Shown: in pieces, positions 16,751-25,045 of the stretch
Numbering within the stretch: position 1 is the first letter of the stretch
Layout of the letters: each line of letters begins with the position of its first letter
Assembly: GCA_025923995.1 (NCBI GenBank)
Contig: JAICEW010000030.1
Span: 1 to 32,224 of the forward strand
Direction: 5' to 3'
DNA from: Vicinamibacteria bacterium
GTDB lineage: Bacteria; Acidobacteriota; Vicinamibacteria; Fen-336
Length of the DNA stretch: 32,224 nucleotides
Program-made: the position numbers and the translations under genes
Notes under the pieces: model-generated
Seen by the model: only the letters and a program-made list of their open reading frames with translations
Told to the model about the DNA's origin: nothing
The model's database searches: none

Positions 16751-17332
16751 ATGCGTGACCTGCCTGAGCTCGCCGCACTCCTGGTTGGACCGGATCCGCG
16801 CCTGGCAGCGGACCGGACGTTGGGGTTCCTGATCGCGCGCAGCCGCGCGCGGGGCGGGGCCGTGCTTCAGCTCCGTGAGGGCGAGCCGATGCCCTTCGCC
16901 ACGCGCGACCTGGCGGCCCCGCGACTGGCCGAGGCCGCCGCGCTCTGGCGCTCGCAGCACACCCGGCTGGTGGCCGGCAAGGTGGTCAGTTCCGCCACCG
17001 GACTGATGGTGCCGCTCCGCGACGAGGGGACGCTCGTGGGGGCGCTCTATCTCGAGGATGGGGGATCGTTCGACGAAGCGAGCGTGATGGCGTCGCTGCT
17101 CACGCTCACCAAGGCGGTGGGGTCGCGGGACCATGTCGAGACTCTCGCCACCTACCTCCCGGCGGTTCCCGCCGACGAGATCCTCCGCGAGCAGATGCTG
17201 GCCGCGCTCGACCGGAACGAGTGGAACATCTCGAAGGTCGCGCGTATCCTTGGCGTCGCGCGCCGGACCGTGTACCTGCGGCTGGAGCGCTACGGGATTC
17301 CGCGAAAGCGAGTGCCCAAGACGCTGAGTTGA
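16751..17332 (+). CDS. GAF-like sensor with Fis-type HTH, transcriptional regulator
   Basis: This 193-aa protein has two parts. Residues about 15-130 look like a GAF-type sensor fold (GGAVLQLREGE, then TGLMVPLRDEGTLVGALYLEDGG, the usual GAF ending). The last 45 residues are a Fis/NtrC-type helix-turn-helix: MLAALDRNEWNISKVARILG followed by VARRTVYLRLERYGI. This is the sensor and DNA-binding part of an NtrC-family activator without the sigma54-contacting AAA+ domain, so it probably binds DNA without activating sigma54 itself. ATG 16751 is preferred to the GTG at 16745 because the promoter spacing supports it. The stop overlaps the next ATG by one base (TGATG), so the membrane-protein gene is in the same unit. 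Confidence 0.82.
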   Translation: MRDLPELAALLVGPDPRLAADRTLGFLIARSRARGGAVLQLREGEPMPFATRDLAAPRLAEAAALWRSQHTRLVAGKVVSSATGLMVPLRDEGTLVGALYLEDGGSFDEASVMASLLTLTKAVGSRDHVETLATYLPAVPADEILREQMLAALDRNEWNISKVARILGVARRTVYLRLERYGIPRKRVPKTLS

Positions 17333-18039
17333 TGAGCTCGAGAGAACTGCTGCTCGCGGTCGTGATCCTGGCGGCGGTGGCCGTCATCGCCGGGTTGATC
17401 GTGCGCGGCCGTGTGCGGCAGTGCTGGTCGTTCGCCGCCTACCTGTGCTCCGTCGTGACCTGCGGCGCCTTCTACATCCAGGACGCATACTTCACCAAGG
17501 AGTTCTGGATGACGCGCCAGATCATCTTCGACGTCCTCAAGACGGCGGTCGCGCTGGAGATCGCCTGGCAGGTGGTGCGCGCGTTTCCCGGCGCGTTGCG
17601 CACGGCCCGCGTTTTCGCGCTGCTCCTGCTGGTGGGCAGCACGATCCTCCTCGCGGCGGGCCTGTCGCACTCGTCCAACTACCTGGCCGTGCTTTTCGCG
17701 TGGCAGCCGAGGGTCGTGGCGTGCACGGCGCTGCTCTTCACCCTCACGGCGCTGCTCGTCGCCTGGTACCACCTGCCCATCCGGCGCCTGCACCGCGCGA
17801 TCATGGGCGGGTTCACCGTCTACCTGGCGTTCTTCGCGACCGTGCTGAGCATCCTGCAGCGGAGCTTCCACTCGCCCGAGGCGCGGTACTGGTACGGCCA
17901 GTTGGACTCGTACGCGTACCTGGCGCTCGTGGTCTACTGGGCACGGGCCGCCTGGGCCCGCGCCGAGGAGCCGATGCCTGAGCCTCTGGCCGTCCCGGAA
18001 CGTCGCGAAGCACCGGCGCTCGCGGAGAACGCCGCATGA
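17332..18039 (+). CDS. Multi-pass membrane protein of unknown function
   Basis: This 235-aa protein has about six to seven hydrophobic helices: LLLAVVILAAVAVIAGLIV near the start, AAYLCSVVTCGAFYI, an amphipathic KTAVALEIAWQVVRAF, VFALLLLVGSTILLAAGL, VVACTALLFTLTALLVAWY, GGFTVYLAFFATVLSIL and SYAYLALVVYW. A charged, Pro-rich tail follows. The layout resembles a seven-helix sensor or scaffold, but I see no catalytic motif. ATG 17332 overlaps the regulator stop; the longer ORF-track frame from 17221 reads through the regulator and is rejected. Its stop overlaps the next start by 4 bp (ATGA). The context suggests a membrane partner of the GAF/HTH regulator; this is inference. Confidence 0.8.
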   Translation: MSSRELLLAVVILAAVAVIAGLIVRGRVRQCWSFAAYLCSVVTCGAFYIQDAYFTKEFWMTRQIIFDVLKTAVALEIAWQVVRAFPGALRTARVFALLLLVGSTILLAAGLSHSSNYLAVLFAWQPRVVACTALLFTLTALLVAWYHLPIRRLHRAIMGGFTVYLAFFATVLSILQRSFHSPEARYWYGQLDSYAYLALVVYWARAAWARAEEPMPEPLAVPERREAPALAENAA

Positions 18040-18713
18040 CCTGGGCGATCGTCGCGGCCGGCGCGTCGCTCGTCGTCTTCCTGGTGCTCTCGCGCTACAT
18101 GCACAGCGCGCGGGTCCGTGACTGGCAGGCGCTGCCCACCGTGCGCACGCGCCGCTACCTGGCCGAGGTGGAGGACCAGATCGCGCTGGACGCGCAGGTG
18201 GTGGAGGAGGCCTACGGGGCCGCCGCCGGCTCGCGCGAGACGCCGGACGAGGCCGCGCACCTGCTGCGCTGCGCGTTCGACCTGATCCAGGCCACGCAGA
18301 CGGACCGGCTCCAGCGGCTGAAGCTGATGATGCAGTTCGCGCGCATGAGCGCGGCCATCCTGGTGGCGCCGCCGGTGCGCCCCGCGCGGTTCAAGCTGCG
18401 CGAGGTGCGCTCCGTCGCGGCCCTGGGGTGGCTGCTGCACCAGGTGCTGGTGAGCCCGACTGAGCGCTTCCTGGCCCGCCTGCGCGTGCTGGCCTGGGGC
18501 TTCTGGCTGGCCCTGCGCTCGCTACGCGGCGCGCGCGACCAGGTGAGCGAGAACCCCGCCATCGAGACCAACTGGGCGCGCTTCGAGAACGCCCTGGGCG
18601 ACTGGCGCACGCTCGACCAGGAGCACGCGTTCGCGGTGCGCCACCTGCTGCTCTCGCTGTCGGCCGAGCCGGGCGCGGTCGCGCCGGCGCCGGTCAACAA
18701 CCCACAGCCCTAG
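18036..18713 (+). CDS. Single-pass membrane-anchored hypothetical protein
   Basis: This 225-aa protein has one N-terminal transmembrane helix (TWAIVAAGASLVVFLVLSRYM) and then a helical, Arg-rich body without recognised motifs, ending in a short Pro/Ala tail. There may be a second, weakly hydrophobic segment near FLARLRVLAWGFWLAL. The ATG overlaps the previous stop as ATGA, so translation is coupled to the multi-pass membrane protein. Together with the GAF/HTH regulator they form a three-gene unit. The helical body could be a membrane-proximal signalling or scaffold domain, but I cannot assign a family. An 89-bp gap with a weak 6-bp hairpin separates it from waaA. Confidence 0.78.
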   Translation: MTWAIVAAGASLVVFLVLSRYMHSARVRDWQALPTVRTRRYLAEVEDQIALDAQVVEEAYGAAAGSRETPDEAAHLLRCAFDLIQATQTDRLQRLKLMMQFARMSAAILVAPPVRPARFKLREVRSVAALGWLLHQVLVSPTERFLARLRVLAWGFWLALRSLRGARDQVSENPAIETNWARFENALGDWRTLDQEHAFAVRHLLLSLSAEPGAVAPAPVNNPQP

Positions 18714-18802
18714 CCTCCCGGGGCGCTGCCGGGTGAGCGCCGTTTCGCGCGATACTTCCGACGAAAGCGAGCCCTCGTCCTTCGGGCCGGAAAGCGTGAG
18801 CC

Positions 18803-20065
18803 CTGTACTTCATCTATAGCGTCCTGCTGGCGGTCGCGTTCGTCCTGGCGGTGCCGTTCTATCTCTGGAAGGGGCGCGCCACCGGCCACTACTGGCGGAC
18901 GTTCCGGGCGCGGATGGGCCGGTTGCCGGAGGGGCTGGCCGCGGGCCGCGAGGGATGCGTCTGGATCCACGCGGTGTCGGTGGGCGAGGCGCTGGCCGCG
19001 CGCTCGCTCGTCGCGCCGCTCCAGGACGCGCTGCCGGGACGCCTCGTGCTCGTGTCGACCTCCACCGCGGCGGGTGGCGCGATCGCGGCCCAGGGGCTGC
19101 CCGCCGAGCGGCTGTTCGTCGCCCCCTTCGACTTCCCGTGGGCCGTCGAGTCCGTGCTGCGCGGCCTGCGGCCGTCGCTGCTGGTGCTGGTCGAGACGGA
19201 GCTCTGGCCCAACCTGATCCGGAGTGCGCGGCGGCGCGGGATCCCGATCGCGGTCGTGAACGGCCGCATCTCCGACCGGTCGTTCCCGCGTTATCGGCGC
19301 ATCCGTGGGCTGCTCCGCCACGTGCTCGCGCAGGTGGACCTGTTCCTCATGCAGGGCGAGACCTACGCGGAGCGCATCCGCGCCCTGGGCGCGCCGCCCG
19401 ACCGCGTGCGCGTGTCGGGCAACCTCAAGTACGACGCGCTCGGCGAGCCGCGCCCGCCCGCGGACCTGCAGGCGCTCGCGAACGGCGCGGGGCCGCTGTG
19501 GGTGGCGGGGAGCACGATGGCCGGCGAAGAGGAGCTGGTCCTGCGTGCGCTGCGCGAGCTGCGCGCCGTGCGGCCCGACGTGCGCCTCATCCTCGCGCCG
19601 CGGCGCCCGGAGCGCTTCGCGGAGGTCCCGGCCCTGGCGGAAGCCGCGGGCTTCCGCTGCGTGAGCCGCACCGCGCTCGGGTCCGCGGCCTGGCGCGACG
19701 GGGAGGTCCTGCTGCTCGACACGGTGGGGGAGCTGGCCGGCGTGTACGCGCTGGCCACGGTCGTGTTCGTCGGGGGCAGCCTGGTGCCGACCGGCGGACA
19801 CAACGTGCTGGAGGCGGCCGTGTGCGGCAAGGCGGTGGTGGTGGGGCCGCACATGGAGAACTTCCAGGAGATCGCGGACGCGTTCCGGGAGGAGGGCGCG
19901 CTCGTGCAGATCGACTCGGCCGCGCGGCTCGGGCCCGAGACCCTCGCGCTGCTGCAGGACGAAACCCGCCGCGAGCGCGTCGGAAGCAGGGCACGCGCGC
20001 TGGTGGACCGCAACCGCGGCGCGCGCCGGAGGACCGTCGATGCGCTGGCCGGCCTGGTCGCGTGA
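18803..20065 (+). CDS. waaA: 3-deoxy-D-manno-octulosonic acid (Kdo) transferase
   Basis: This enzyme transfers Kdo from CMP-Kdo to lipid IVA at the inner face of the cytoplasmic membrane. Motifs include IHAVSVGEAL with the catalytic Glu, STSTAAGG, VLVETELWPNLI, NGRISDRS, VSGNLKYD, VAGSTMAGEEE and VFVGGSLVPTGGHN. The ORF track begins at GTG 18851, but the frame is open back to the TGA at 18797, and the upstream residues LYFIYSVLLAVAFVLAVPFYLWKG are the expected N-terminal membrane anchor. The only possible start that keeps it is CTG at 18803, with GGAAAG about 8 nt upstream. This puts the catalytic Glu at residue 62, close to Glu60 as I recall it for E. coli WaaA. The protein is then 420 aa. 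It heads the LPS operon. Confidence 0.93.
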   Translation: MYFIYSVLLAVAFVLAVPFYLWKGRATGHYWRTFRARMGRLPEGLAAGREGCVWIHAVSVGEALAARSLVAPLQDALPGRLVLVSTSTAAGGAIAAQGLPAERLFVAPFDFPWAVESVLRGLRPSLLVLVETELWPNLIRSARRRGIPIAVVNGRISDRSFPRYRRIRGLLRHVLAQVDLFLMQGETYAERIRALGAPPDRVRVSGNLKYDALGEPRPPADLQALANGAGPLWVAGSTMAGEEELVLRALRELRAVRPDVRLILAPRRPERFAEVPALAEAAGFRCVSRTALGSAAWRDGEVLLLDTVGELAGVYALATVVFVGGSLVPTGGHNVLEAAVCGKAVVVGPHMENFQEIADAFREEGALVQIDSAARLGPETLALLQDETRRERVGSRARALVDRNRGARRRTVDALAGLVA

Positions 20066-21054
20066 CCGCGCGCCCGTGGCTGGCCCCCGCGGGCGCGCTG
20101 TACGGCGCGCTGGGAAGGGCTCGCCTGGGCCTCTACCGTCGCGGCGTGCTGCGGTCCGCCAGGCTCGGCGGGCCCGTGATCAGCGTCGGGAACCTGGCGG
20201 TGGGGGGCCGGGGCAAGACGCCGGTGGTGGCGATGGTCGCGGAGTGGGTGCGCGACGCCGGCCTGCCGGTCGCAGTGCTGAGCCGCGGCTATGGCGGGAG
20301 CTTCCGCGGCGACGCGCTCGTGGTGTCCGACGGTGAGGGCGTCCGCGCGGATGCCGAGGAAGCCGGGGACGAGCCGGTGATGCTGGCGCGGCGGCTGCCC
20401 GGCGTCGTGGTCGCGGTGGGCGCGCGCCGGGACCGAGTCGGGCGGGCGGTCGAGGCGCGGTTCGGCCCGCGGGTGCACGTCCTCGACGACGGGTTCCAGC
20501 ACCTGCGCCTTGCGCGCGACCTGGACCTGCTGTGCCTGCGGCCCGAGGACCTGCACGACCGGCCGGTTCCCGCCGGCGAGCTTCGAGAGCGGGCGTCGGC
20601 GGCGGTGCGCGCGGACGTCTACCTGGTCTGGGATGGACCTCCACCGCTCGAGCTGCCCGCGGATCGCTCGTTCGAGGTACGCCGTCGGCTGGAGGGATTC
20701 GTCGATCGCGACGGCGCGCCCGCGGAGGCCCCACGGCGGCCGTATCCGGTTGCGGGCATCGCCCGCCCCGATCTGTTCGCCGCGGACGTCCTCGCAGCGT
20801 GCGGGGGCACCGTTGGCGGTGCCTACTTCGCTGACCATCATCGGTTCCGGGCGGGGGAGCTCCGGTGGGTCGTGCGCGACGCGATCGCCAAGGGCGCCGA
20901 TGCGCTCGTCACGACCGAGAAGGACGTGCCGCGCCTGCCTCCCGTGGACGGGCTGCCCCTGCGCGCCCTGCGCATCGGCGTCGAAGTGACGGAGGCGGAG
21001 CGCCTGCGCGAGCGGGTGCTGGCGGTGGCGCGCCGGGTGGAGGCGCGCACGTGA
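20062..21054 (+). CDS. lpxK: Tetraacyldisaccharide 4'-kinase
   Basis: This 330-aa P-loop enzyme phosphorylates the 4' position of the lipid A precursor at the membrane. The signature VGNLAVGGRGKTPV is a Walker A motif at about residues 41-54, followed by LSRGYGG, GDEPVMLA, LDDGFQHL with the catalytic Asp, and late in the chain FADHHRF and ALVTTEKDVPRL. The N-terminal region that LpxK uses to sit on the membrane is short. The GTG at 20062 overlaps the waaA stop by 4 bp (GTGA), so it is translationally coupled. The 699-aa frame in the track is waaA read out of frame plus lpxK. Confidence 0.95.
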   Translation: MTARPWLAPAGALYGALGRARLGLYRRGVLRSARLGGPVISVGNLAVGGRGKTPVVAMVAEWVRDAGLPVAVLSRGYGGSFRGDALVVSDGEGVRADAEEAGDEPVMLARRLPGVVVAVGARRDRVGRAVEARFGPRVHVLDDGFQHLRLARDLDLLCLRPEDLHDRPVPAGELRERASAAVRADVYLVWDGPPPLELPADRSFEVRRRLEGFVDRDGAPAEAPRRPYPVAGIARPDLFAADVLAACGGTVGGAYFADHHRFRAGELRWVVRDAIAKGADALVTTEKDVPRLPPVDGLPLRALRIGVEVTEAERLRERVLAVARRVEART

Positions 21055-21980
21055 CGCGAGCGAAGCGCTTCGCCTGGGAGGAGCGCGCCGTCCGTGCGGC
21101 GTCCGCTCTCTGCGCCTGGCTGCCGCGCGGGCTCGTGCTGCGGCTGGGACGCGCGCTGGGGCGCCTGCTGGGCGACCTGGACCGGCGCCACATCGAGGTC
21201 ACGCGCGACAACCTGCGTCGCGCCTTCCCGGAGTGGCACGAGACGCGCGTGCGCCGGACCGCGCGTGACGTGTACGCGCACTTCGGCCTGGTCGTGTTCG
21301 ACATCCTCTGGCTCAGCCATCGGACGTCCGAGCAGGTGATGGCGCTGGTGGACGTCGTGGACGGGCACCATCTGGAGTCGCTGCGGCCCGAGGGCGGCAT
21401 CCTGGTCACCGCGCACCTGGGAAACTGGGAGCTGTGTGGCGTCGCCCACGGCTACGTCTTCCGTCCGGTGGGCGTGGTGGCGCGGCCCCTCGACAACGAA
21501 GCGCTCGATCGGCGCATGACGCTCTTCCGCGAGCGCGGCGGGAACCGGGTCATCTACAAGCAGAAGGCGCTGGCCCAGGTCCTGCGCGCGCTGCGCGAGC
21601 GGCGCGACGTCGCGTTCCTGATCGACCAGAACGTGCAGGAGAAGGACGGCATCTTCATCCGCTTCTTCGGCAGGCCCGCGGCGGCCACCACCGTCGCGGC
21701 CGCCCTCGCGGTCAAGACCGGCTGCCCCGTCATCGGTGCGCGCGCGGTGCTGTTGCCGAACGGCCGCTATCGGCTCGTGTACGACCCACCCATGCGCGCG
21801 CCCTCTACCGGCAACCGCGCGGCCGACATCGCCGCGATGACGCAGGCCCTGGCCGACACGATCGAGCGCTGGGTGCGCGAGACGCCGGAGCAGTGGCTGT
21901 GGATGCACCGGCGCTGGAAGACCCAGCCTTCTGCACAGCCGTCCTCGCCGCCGGTCGAGGCCGCGGAGCCCTCCGCCTGA
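21051..21980 (+). CDS. Lysophospholipid/lipid A acyltransferase (LpxL/HtrB family)
   Basis: This 309-aa LpxL-LpxM-type acyltransferase adds secondary acyl chains to Kdo2-lipid A. The catalytic H-x4-E motif is His122 and Glu127 within ILVTAHLGNWELCG. QNVQEKDGIFIRFFGR (acyl-ACP binding region) and the C-terminal HRRWK, a typical ending of the family, are present. A hydrophobic N-terminal region supports membrane association. It starts at GTG 21051, overlapping lpxK by 4 bp, and its stop overlaps waaF by one base. I cannot decide between LpxL and LpxM, and the C-terminus is extended by Pro/Ala-rich residues. Only one acyltransferase of this kind is seen in the operon. Confidence 0.88.
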   Translation: MTRAKRFAWEERAVRAASALCAWLPRGLVLRLGRALGRLLGDLDRRHIEVTRDNLRRAFPEWHETRVRRTARDVYAHFGLVVFDILWLSHRTSEQVMALVDVVDGHHLESLRPEGGILVTAHLGNWELCGVAHGYVFRPVGVVARPLDNEALDRRMTLFRERGGNRVIYKQKALAQVLRALRERRDVAFLIDQNVQEKDGIFIRFFGRPAAATTVAAALAVKTGCPVIGARAVLLPNGRYRLVYDPPMRAPSTGNRAADIAAMTQALADTIERWVRETPEQWLWMHRRWKTQPSAQPSSPPVEAAEPSA

Positions 21981-22948
21981 TGCGTGTGCTCGTGCGCGCG
22001 CCCAACTGGCTGGGCGACGTCGTGCTCTCGCTGCCGGCGGTCCGCGACCTGCGGCGCAACTTCCCGGAGGCGCGCATCGAGGTCCTGGCGCGTCCCGCGC
22101 TCGCGGCGCTCTACGGCGCGGTCGCCGAGGTGGACGCCGTGCGGGAGAGCCGGGGCGTGCGTGCCGACGCGCGCGCGATCGCCGGCGCGTTCGACGTCGG
22201 CGTGCTCCTGCCCAACTCGTTCGGGTCGGCCCTTGCGCTCCGGCTCGCGGGCCTCCCGGAGCGCTGGGGCTACTCGACCGACGGACGCGGGCCGCTGCTG
22301 ACGCGGCGCGCGACGGTCCCGCCCGCGGTTCGGGGCCGCAGCCAGGTGTACTACTATCGCGCCATGCTGGCCGGAGTCGGGCTGCGAGTGAGCGCTGCGC
22401 CTCAAACGGGCCTTCGTGCGCCCGCGGAGTGGCTCGACAGCGCCGACCGCCTGCTCGGGCCCGGGGAGTGGATCGGCCTCAACCCGGGCGCCGCCTTCGG
22501 TCCGGCCAAGCGCTGGCCCCTCAGTCGTTTCGCCGCGGTCGGCGACCGGCTCGCGCGCACGACGGGCGCGCAGGTCGCGATCCTGGGCGCGCCCCGCGAG
22601 CGGCCGGTGGCGGAAGCCGTGGCCGGCGCCATGAGCCATCCCGCGCGCGTGCTCGCAGGCGAGACGAGCCTGTCCGACCTCGTGGGCGTGCTGGCTCGCC
22701 TGCGCGTCCTGGTGACGAACGACTCGGGGCCGATGCACGTCGCGTCCGCGCTGGGGACGCCGGTCGCGGCCGTGTTCGGCCCCACCGATCCGCGCGAGAC
22801 CGCACCCGTCGGCCCGGCGCGCCTGCTGAGCGAGCGCGTCCACTGCGCGCCCTGCGGCCTGCGGGCGTGCCCGATCGACCATCGCTGCATGACGCGGGTC
22901 GCGGCCGACCGCGTCGCCGAGGCGGCCGAGGAACTGCTCGCCTCGTGA
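21980..22948 (+). CDS. waaF: Lipopolysaccharide heptosyltransferase II
   Basis: This 322-aa GT9 glycosyltransferase adds the second heptose to the LPS inner core. Characteristic stretches are VRAPNWLGDVVLSLPAV at the N-terminus, VLLPNSFGSALALRLAGL, GLNPGAAFGPAKRWP, VTNDSGPMHVASALGTPVAAVFGPTDP and a late cysteine group, HCAPCGLRACPIDHRCM. The ATG overlaps the preceding stop (TGATG). GT9 enzymes WaaF and WaaC are similar; the NWLGD and FGPAKRWP motifs favour WaaF here, while the gene at 25042 fits WaaC. It is coupled to gmhB by a 4-bp overlap. Confidence 0.92.
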   Translation: MRVLVRAPNWLGDVVLSLPAVRDLRRNFPEARIEVLARPALAALYGAVAEVDAVRESRGVRADARAIAGAFDVGVLLPNSFGSALALRLAGLPERWGYSTDGRGPLLTRRATVPPAVRGRSQVYYYRAMLAGVGLRVSAAPQTGLRAPAEWLDSADRLLGPGEWIGLNPGAAFGPAKRWPLSRFAAVGDRLARTTGAQVAILGAPRERPVAEAVAGAMSHPARVLAGETSLSDLVGVLARLRVLVTNDSGPMHVASALGTPVAAVFGPTDPRETAPVGPARLLSERVHCAPCGLRACPIDHRCMTRVAADRVAEAAEELLAS

Positions 22949-23535
22949 GGCCTGCGATCTTCATCGACCGCGACGGCACGCTGTCGCACGAGGTCGGCTA
23001 CGTCAACCACGTGTCGCGCTTCCGTCCCTTCGCCTACGCGGCCGACGCGGTGCGCCTCGTGAATCGCAGCCCCTTCGCGGTGGTGCTGGTCACCAACCAG
23101 GCGGGCGTCGCGCGCGGCTACTTCCCGGAGTCGCTGATCGAGCAGGTCCACGCCTCGCTGCGCGAGACGCTGGCCGCGGGCGGAGCGAAGCTCGACGGCA
23201 TCTACTACTGCCCGCACCATCCGACGGCGGGCGAGCCGCCCTACCGGTGCGACTGCGACTGCCGCAAGCCGCGGCCCGGCCTGCTCCGCCGCGCGGCGGC
23301 CGAGCTGGACCTGGACCTCACGCGCTCGTACGTCATCGGCGACCGGCGCGGCGACCTGGAGCTGGCCTGGAAGGTGGGCGCCAGGGCCGTGCTGGTGAAG
23401 AGCGGATACGGCCTGGGCGAGCTCACGTACCACGCCCCGTCCTGGCCGCGCCAGCCGGACCTGGTGGCGGAGAACCTCCTGGAAGCGGTCTCGCGCATCC
23501 TCACCGAGGCCGAGGGGGCGCGCGCCACCGCATGA
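22945..23535 (+). CDS. gmhB: D-glycero-D-manno-heptose 1,7-bisphosphate 7-phosphatase
   Basis: This 196-aa HAD-superfamily phosphatase removes the 7-phosphate in ADP-heptose biosynthesis. The nucleophile block is [10 protein letters not shown], with Asp8 and Asp10; [12 protein letters not shown] is motif II and CRKPRPGLL with [12 protein letters not shown] give motifs III and IV. The zinc-binding loop CPHHP...RCDCDCRKP is typical for GmhB. The GTG start at 22945 overlaps the waaF stop by 4 bp. It is placed between heptosyltransferase and heptose kinase genes, consistent with the pathway. Length is normal. Confidence 0.94.
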   Translation: MRPAIFIDRDGTLSHEVGYVNHVSRFRPFAYAADAVRLVNRSPFAVVLVTNQAGVARGYFPESLIEQVHASLRETLAAGGAKLDGIYYCPHHPTAGEPPYRCDCDCRKPRPGLLRRAAAELDLDLTRSYVIGDRRGDLELAWKVGARAVLVKSGYGLGELTYHAPSWPRQPDLVAENLLEAVSRILTEAEGARATA

Positions 23536-24563
23536 GCCCGCAGCCGCAGCCGCCCGAGGGCGGCCGCCTCCTCCACCTGATCGACGCGTTCGCGGGCCGG
23601 CGCATCCTGGTGCTCGCGGACCTGGTCGCGGACGAGTTCCTCTACGGCCGCATCGACCGGGTGAGCCGCGAGGCGCCGGTGCTGATCCTGCAGTACGACG
23701 GCACCGACCTGCGCCTGGGCGGCGGCGCGAACGCGGTCCACAACCTGCGGACGCTCGGGGGCCGACCGGTGCCGCTCGGCGTCGTCGGAGCGGACGACCA
23801 TGGCCGTCGCCTGCGCGCGCTGCTGAAGCAGACCGGGGTGCCGGTCACGGGCGTCGTGGCCGACCCCGCCTACGTCACGCCGGTGAAGACGCGCATCCTG
23901 GCCGGCGGCGTGCACTCCACCAAGCAGCAGGTCGTGCGCATCGACAAGGCCACGCGCCTGCCCGACCAGAGCGGGGCCCGCCGCCGCGTGCGGGCCGCGC
24001 TGCGCGAGTACCACGGGCGCGTGGACGGGGTGCTGGTCAGCGACTACGGGTTCGGCCTGATCGATCCCCAGATCGTCGGCGCGGCGGTCGCGTTCGCCAA
24101 CCGGCGCCGCGTGCCGGTGACCGTGGACTCCCGCTTCGCGCTGCTGGGGTTCCGCGGCATGACCGCGGTCACGCCCAACGAGCCGGAGGTGGAGGCCGCG
24201 CTGGGCGTCACCATCGGCCACGACGTGAAGAAGCTGGAGGCCGCGGGCCGCGCGCTGCTCCGCCGGCTGGGCGTGGCGGCCGCCCTGGTCACGCGCGGCA
24301 GCGACGGGATGGCGCTGTTCGAGCCGGGCCGCCCTCCGCAGCACATCCCGATCTACGGCTCGGACCAGGTGGCCGACGTCACGGGCGCGGGGGACACCGT
24401 GATCGCCGCGTTCACGCTGGCGCTCACGGCGGGGGCGACTCCCTCCGAGGCCGCGCACCTGGCCAACTACGCCGGCGGCATCGTCGTCATGAAGCGCGGC
24501 ACCGCCACCGTCTCGGCCGCGGAGCTCCGGCGGGCGGTGTCGCAGGACCAATCGCTCGCGTGA
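23532..24563 (+). CDS. rfaE1: D-glycero-beta-D-manno-heptose-7-phosphate kinase (HldE N-terminal type)
   Basis: This 343-aa ribokinase/PfkB-family enzyme phosphorylates D-glycero-D-manno-heptose 7-phosphate at C1. The first PfkB signature is the [16 protein letters not shown] segment, preceded by [13 protein letters not shown]; the second is the [13 protein letters not shown] block with the catalytic Asp near residue 280. [20 protein letters not shown] is also typical. In E. coli this domain is fused to the nucleotidyltransferase as HldE; here the two are separate genes with a 4-bp overlap (GTGA). The start ATG 23532 overlaps the gmhB stop. Confidence 0.93.
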   Translation: MSPQPQPPEGGRLLHLIDAFAGRRILVLADLVADEFLYGRIDRVSREAPVLILQYDGTDLRLGGGANAVHNLRTLGGRPVPLGVVGADDHGRRLRALLKQTGVPVTGVVADPAYVTPVKTRILAGGVHSTKQQVVRIDKATRLPDQSGARRRVRAALREYHGRVDGVLVSDYGFGLIDPQIVGAAVAFANRRRVPVTVDSRFALLGFRGMTAVTPNEPEVEAALGVTIGHDVKKLEAAGRALLRRLGVAAALVTRGSDGMALFEPGRPPQHIPIYGSDQVADVTGAGDTVIAAFTLALTAGATPSEAAHLANYAGGIVVMKRGTATVSAAELRRAVSQDQSLA

Positions 24564-25045
24564 CGCCGAGGCCCGCCCGAGAGAAGATCGGATCCCTCGA
24601 GGACGCTTCGCGCATGGTGGAAGAGGCGCGCGCGAGCGGCCGGACGGTCGCGCTGGCCAACGGCTGCTTCGACCTGCTGCACGTCGGGCACGTGCGCTAC
24701 CTGGCCGGGGCCAGGGCCGAGGCGGACGTCCTGGTGGTCGGCGTGAACGGCGACGCGTCGGTGCGGCGGCTCAAGGGAGAGGGCCGTCCGCTGCTCCAGG
24801 CCGCCGACCGCGCGCTGCTGGTGGCGGCGCTGCGCAGCGTCGATCGGGTGGTGGTGTTCGAGGAGGACACGGTCGAGCGGCTGCTGCTCACGCTGCGGCC
24901 GGACGTGCACTGCAAGGGCACCGACTACACGGCCGACACCGTGCCCGAGCGGGAGGTCGTGCGCTCCTACGGCGGCCGCGTCGCGATCGTGGGGGATCCC
25001 AAGGACCACGACACGCGCAAGCTGATCGAGAGGCTGCGCTCGTGA
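24560..25045 (+). CDS. rfaE2: D-beta-D-heptose 1-phosphate adenylyltransferase (HldE C-terminal type)
   Basis: This 161-aa nucleotidyltransferase makes ADP-D-glycero-D-manno-heptose from the heptose 1-phosphate. The HxGH motif is in [15 protein letters not shown] (about residues 36-50), with [25 protein letters not shown] and a CKGTDYT stretch that complete the cytidylyltransferase-like fold. It corresponds to the C-terminal half of fused HldE. Start GTG 24560 overlaps the kinase stop, and its own stop overlaps the waaC start, both by 4 bp. The epimerase HldD, needed for the final sugar in many bacteria, is not in the window. Confidence 0.94.
   Translation: MTPRPAREKIGSLEDASRMVEEARASGRTVALANGCFDLLHVGHVRYLAGARAEADVLVVGVNGDASVRRLKGEGRPLLQAADRALLVAALRSVDRVVVFEEDTVERLLLTLRPDVHCKGTDYTADTVPEREVVRSYGGRVAIVGDPKDHDTRKLIERLRS

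Noticed and set aside
18722-18741. GGCGCT/AGCGCC hairpin before waaA as terminator of the membrane-protein unit
   Set aside because: Only 6 bp with an 8-nt loop and a poor T stretch; not distinguishable from background in such GC-rich DNA.
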